Shown: piece by piece, positions 63,301 to 64,000 of the stretch
How the letters are laid out: each line of letters begins with the position of its first letter
Numbering within the stretch: position 1 is the stretch's first letter
Source of the DNA: Haemonchus contortus
Lineage: Eukaryota > Nematoda > Chromadorea > Rhabditida > Trichostrongylidae
Assembly: GCA_000469685.2 (NCBI GenBank)
Contig: LS997563.1
Span: 10,938,940-11,002,939, forward strand
Reading direction: 5' to 3'
Length of the DNA stretch: 64,000 nucleotides
Position numbers and translations under genes: made by a program
The notes under the pieces: model-generated
What the model saw: the letters and a program-made list of their open reading frames with translations, nothing else
Databases searched by the model: none
Told to the model about the DNA's origin: nothing

Positions 63301-63694
63301 CGCGGTCACCCCCGCTCCTTAGGGGCGGGGCTTAACACGGACTCTTGTCTTGTACGCCACCCTTGAGCAGGGTCTTTGTGTTTGGTCTCAAATAAATTGT
63401 AACTGAACCACCGTTTTCTACTTGTTCGTTTAACAGAGAGATAATAATCTCTCTAATTACATCAAAGGCGCCACCCTTCCGCCTAGTCACCACAGTCCTC
63501 AAGGATGCACGGTGCCCTTTCGTTATGAGCTCTTTATCCCCCTCACGTAGACTCGAAGAAGAGAATAATTCCATACTTACGATTCCAGTGAAATGAAGCG
63601 GTTCCCTATTATAAATTCCACTCCACCAGCTGTCTTCATTAGTCACGTTGGCTAGTTGAGTGACATAGAAAGAGTTGAAGAAGACAAAGACGTT
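57385..63694 (-). CDS. Seven-transmembrane chemoreceptor, Srg superfamily, copy 2, split by a retrotransposon; 5' end beyond the window
   Basis: Paralogue of the preceding receptor. Minus-strand exons seen: 63694-63581 (TM2, NVFVFFNSFYVTQLAN...SWWSGIY), 58536-58432 (TM3, LNCLTFHFAFAQTYMMFF then R and FP), 58113-57970 (TM4, IWKFAFP), 57913-57722 (TM5, RSKRHNDKAERNMF, TM6) and 57663-57385 (TM7, VPYASDVVTFSNAYLL, NKKIRRRV and a longer tail). All junctions are phase 0, and exons 2, 3 and 5 have the same lengths (114, 105, 192) as in copy 1. The TM1 exon is not in the window and should lie past 64000. Between the TM2 and TM3 exons sits a 4.5-kb BEL/Pao element in opposite orientation plus a SINE-like copy, making this intron about 5 kb. 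No exon is broken, so splicing might still work. Because no target duplication was found, the two halves may instead have been brought together by rearrangement. Confidence 0.75.
58790..58950 (+). repeat. tRNA-derived SINE-like element, copy D, inside receptor intron
   Basis: The head reads GGTTGTGCAGTGGCAAG, GGCGCTACCACACACACATGGTC and AGATTCGGACCCCG (B-box-like). The middle has CCAACCAGGCGATCCA and CTTAATTGGTACTACACTGATC. The 3' tail is missing; the sequence diverges about 45 bp before the left LTR of the retrotransposon. Confidence 0.6.
58996..59211 (+). repeat. 5' LTR of BEL/Pao retrotransposon (216 bp)
   Basis: Begins TGTTCTGGC and ends CACCACA (TG...CA). Its first 22 bp contain an inverted repeat, TTCTGGC-atag-GCCAGAA. 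A second GC-rich hairpin (CCCCGCTCC-TTA-GGGGCGGGG) follows, then AATAAA near the middle, a likely polyadenylation signal. It is identical to the 3' copy over the 203 bp they share. The left boundary is inferred from TG and from the hairpin, because the other LTR lacks this end. Confidence 0.85.
59217..59229 (+). other. Primer-binding site, tRNA-Gly type
   Basis: TGGTGCATCGGCT begins five T residues after the end of the 5' LTR. The first twelve bases are complementary to the 3' end of metazoan tRNA-Gly (...GCCGATGCA plus CCA). This position and match fix the LTR end at 59211. The tRNA sequence is recalled from general knowledge and should be confirmed against this genome's tRNA-Gly. Confidence 0.75.
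59374..59525 (+). repeat. Three repeated hairpin motifs in the retrotransposon leader
   Basis: ATCGCTCGAAAGCAGCG occurs at 59374-59390 and again at 59444-59460. A variant, ACCGCTCAACAGCAGCG, lies at 59509-59525, giving spacings of 70 and 65 bp. Each can form a small CGCT/AGCG stem-loop. Between the second and third is another stem, TACTTGCT...AGCAAGTA. They sit between the primer-binding site and the gag start, where packaging or dimerisation signals are found in LTR elements; the role is inferred. Confidence 0.7.
59554..63366 (+). CDS. BEL/Pao gag-pol polyprotein, truncated before integrase
   Basis: A single open frame of 1270 codons without stops or frameshifts up to the deletion. In order: coiled-coil N-terminus (about 20-150); gag-like domain around 180-320 with SLPKFYGSEEEFPEYW; zinc knuckles from Cys 381, including CX2CX4HX4C at 413-426; A17-type aspartic protease with FDTGA (Asp 546); reverse transcriptase with LLCDIEAAF (Asp 886) and YVDN (Asp 966); RNase H-like part with FADASKEA (Asp 1134), the IPRLELLG glutamate and VSDSEIA (Asp 1206). 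The native sequence stops near residue 1246. The last 24 or so residues are read through the 3' LTR and end at TGA 63364-63366. Integrase is absent, so integration would need another element. The intact frame suggests little time has passed since insertion. Confidence 0.93.
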   Translation: MALYFYKKPIIASATALATLLQKYQCYGANLEYPENEEELYERALANVTLLSSALSRIRTAVETIQERVDKIENHYANAKKTDQKELIVEIQEIEKESQYPQHLASAEAFIHILEAQLTEAKVNLAKAQRKLKLPSANNDSEGSSTHNSNQTNWSQGNSEEPNSESTSRMRSIKPPNISLPKFYGSEEEFPEYWAVYDSLIHSSNDLSTIEKIVLLKDSLRGKAERAIKGIQPIAKNYEWIVQTLKDKFGNRPVNRSKIIQKLFDLKAAAHNAKSCDDCLDSIKALVNQMVSTDYDIRANSEPMWTETIIKKFPYTVIKDVLAKYQDDKNITIGNLITLLEKEISSKLFVETHWGSNREYTKETRSTNEPKTQNQRFTQTCVFCGRNNHHSALCRTVTDIQKRRDIAKEKRLCWKCFNSNHSSNQCSKPSCPRCGQKHHQSICLASRPVGTNVRAPPANPRPTRNESNQQNYGSRPQQSDTRPYNRYSNDARRTQQTNTQVTQVEQDYDRSAIDTSKNEQLILMTAEGNLWNNRSERFEKVLFFFDTGAQKTIIEENLANDFELPKLSTETCIMSGIGGHVERFSSTTVPLKVQTAYGKEVRFTVQTKPVITGGFSSVKLSQQDANFLEQHQICIANSKFQGEQQVPKILVGLDRYYDLVMEDEVPQSTPSGLRIAKTLFGPAIYGRGKLDSPAGSQPISFGLTAIHEGSESQMLEKLFELEGLGISSDDCASDDKVQQYFENYSNSISFDNGYVTAPFPLKCNVAQLEDNYSVAIKRLASLQNQLKMHSDQAFWYSKILNDYENQGIIERVFEKDQDAVGTYYMPHSAVWRPHKATPLRIVFDASSKKRGQFSLNDVIHKGESFVNKIHDILISSRFSKYLLLCDIEAAFTQIRLKDVHKDLCRFLWVKDTTKPIMRSNIIEYRFNRLPFGITASPSILNMALLAFLRSEGTELSAEISRNLYVDNILLQAQTERQALQKYEESKTLFSKIGMNLREYISNSNNVNMAIPKNDRAPSGGMKLLGVHYDTENDRFTVKTNFEMKTTLTKRDIVSQINSVYDPLGVVGPLLIGLKSLMREIFIRHPSWDDRISTEFHKKWNTLCAAVNNAEITIPRVLSAENKPLKDVCLWVFADASKEAIATCSYIVFQDKTTSPLVSGKTKLSPKKTPQTIPRLELLGILIALRLGCSILRTNNYLIREIAIVSDSEIALCWLKSNRKLPLFVANQRDRITALKASLEDKKCNVQARTRGHPRSLGAGLNTDSCLVRHP
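63292..63494 (+). repeat. 3' LTR of BEL/Pao retrotransposon, lacking its first 13 bp
   Basis: Starts at GCCAGAACCCGCGG, exactly the second arm of the terminal hairpin of the 5' LTR, and matches the 5' LTR without a difference to the CACCACA end. The missing 5' bases include the TG terminus. On its left it is fused directly to the RNase H part of pol. The final 86 bp before the receptor's TM2 exon follow on its right. Confidence 0.92.
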
Positions 63695-63797
63695 CTGAAA
63701 CTCTGAAGGTGACGTCATACGTACGAAAATTCTGCCGAACCCTACGAAAATACTTATATCAACTAGTTGTACAGACACAGTACTCTGGTACAGGAGG

Positions 63798-64000
63798 GGT
63801 TAGGTGTAGTGCAGTAGTGAGCGGCTACCGCGCTATCACACACGTATTGCCCGGCGTTCGAAACTTATATTGGTACTTTCCAGGCAGACCAGATCTTCCA
63901 TCCTTCTAGGTTCGATTAATTGGTACCAAACTCCTGAGAGGGGTCAAAAGCACTGGCTTGTACATCGTCGATAACTTAATTCATAGGCCACATAAGCATT
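63798..64000 (+). repeat. tRNA-derived SINE-like element, copy E (cut by window edge)
   Basis: The best-kept head of the family: GGTTAGGTGTAGTGCAGTAG, CGCGCTATCACACACGTATTG, B-box-like GCGTTCGAAAC, CCAGGCAGACCAGATC. The middle has GGTTCGATTAATTGGTACCAAACT, CTGAGAGGGGTCAAAAGCACTGGCTTGTACATCG and GGCCACATAAGC. The tail should follow beyond 64000. It lies about 100 bp upstream of the receptor's TM2 exon, in the preceding intron. Confidence 0.7.

Larger units (their letters stand above)
58996..63494 (+). mobile_element. BEL/Pao LTR retrotransposon with internal 3' deletion, recent insertion
   Basis: A 4.5-kb element: 5' LTR, tRNA-Gly-type primer-binding site, about 340-bp leader with three repeated hairpin motifs, one long gag-pol ORF, then a truncated 3' LTR. 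Domain order (DUF1759-like gag region, CCHC knuckles, A17-type aspartic protease, reverse transcriptase with YVDN, RNase H) is that of BEL/Pao, not Gypsy or Copia. The integrase region, polypurine tract and first 13 bp of the 3' LTR are missing at one junction (63291/63292). The two LTRs are identical over 203 bp, so insertion is recent. No 4-6 bp target duplication is visible: CTAGACA precedes the element and GTCCTCA follows. Confidence 0.92.

Noticed and set aside
1..64000. CRISPR arrays, bacterial operons, rRNA genes, telomeric TTAGGC arrays
   Set aside because: No regularly spaced repeats, no Shine-Dalgarno-led gene clusters, no rRNA-like blocks and no tandem TTAGGC were seen.

Overview
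The window looks like nuclear DNA of a parasitic-type nematode, most probably a strongylid such as a hookworm (inference). The grounds are short introns with TTTCAG-type acceptors, a likely spliced-leader acceptor directly in front of a start codon, Srg-superfamily chemoreceptor genes, and mariner, RTE-like and BEL/Pao elements. Base composition is moderately AT-rich. No bacterial operons, rRNA, CRISPR array or convincing functional tRNA was seen.

Layout: 1-45.5 kb is gene-poor. It holds dispersed repeats: a TTAA-flanked palindromic element at 13.8 kb, tRNA-derived SINE-like copies at 18.2, 19.8 and 26.2 kb, a 5'-truncated RTE-type reverse-transcriptase tail at 24.0 kb, two decayed mariner elements at 27.6-28.8 and 38.1-39.4 kb, simple repeats, and many ORFs of about 60-130 codons. 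About fifteen ORFs of 100 codons or more are expected by chance in DNA of this composition, so they are not called as genes. From 45.5 to 51.1 kb lies one complete 27-exon gene for the mitochondrial RNA polymerase (rpom-1/POLRMT); its conceptual translation is about 1187 residues with all catalytic motifs intact.

From 52.6 to 63.7 kb, on the opposite strand, are two tandem paralogous seven-transmembrane chemoreceptor genes with matching exon sizes. The first appears complete (6 exons). The second runs off the right edge and is split by a young BEL/Pao LTR retrotransposon (58,996-63,494) between its TM2 and TM3 exons. The retrotransposon has LTRs identical over the shared 203 bp, a tRNA-Gly-type primer-binding site, and an intact gag-protease-RT-RNase H ORF. 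A deletion has removed the end of pol (integrase) together with the first 13 bp of the 3' LTR, so this copy cannot be autonomous.

The polymerase gene and the receptor genes converge tail to tail across about 1.4 kb and have no evident functional link. The main interest is how this locus has been reshaped by mobile elements: receptor duplication, the intron insertion with its unusual deletion and missing target duplication, mariner insertion into an (AT)n tract, and a SINE-like family whose 3' core motif recurs across the whole window.
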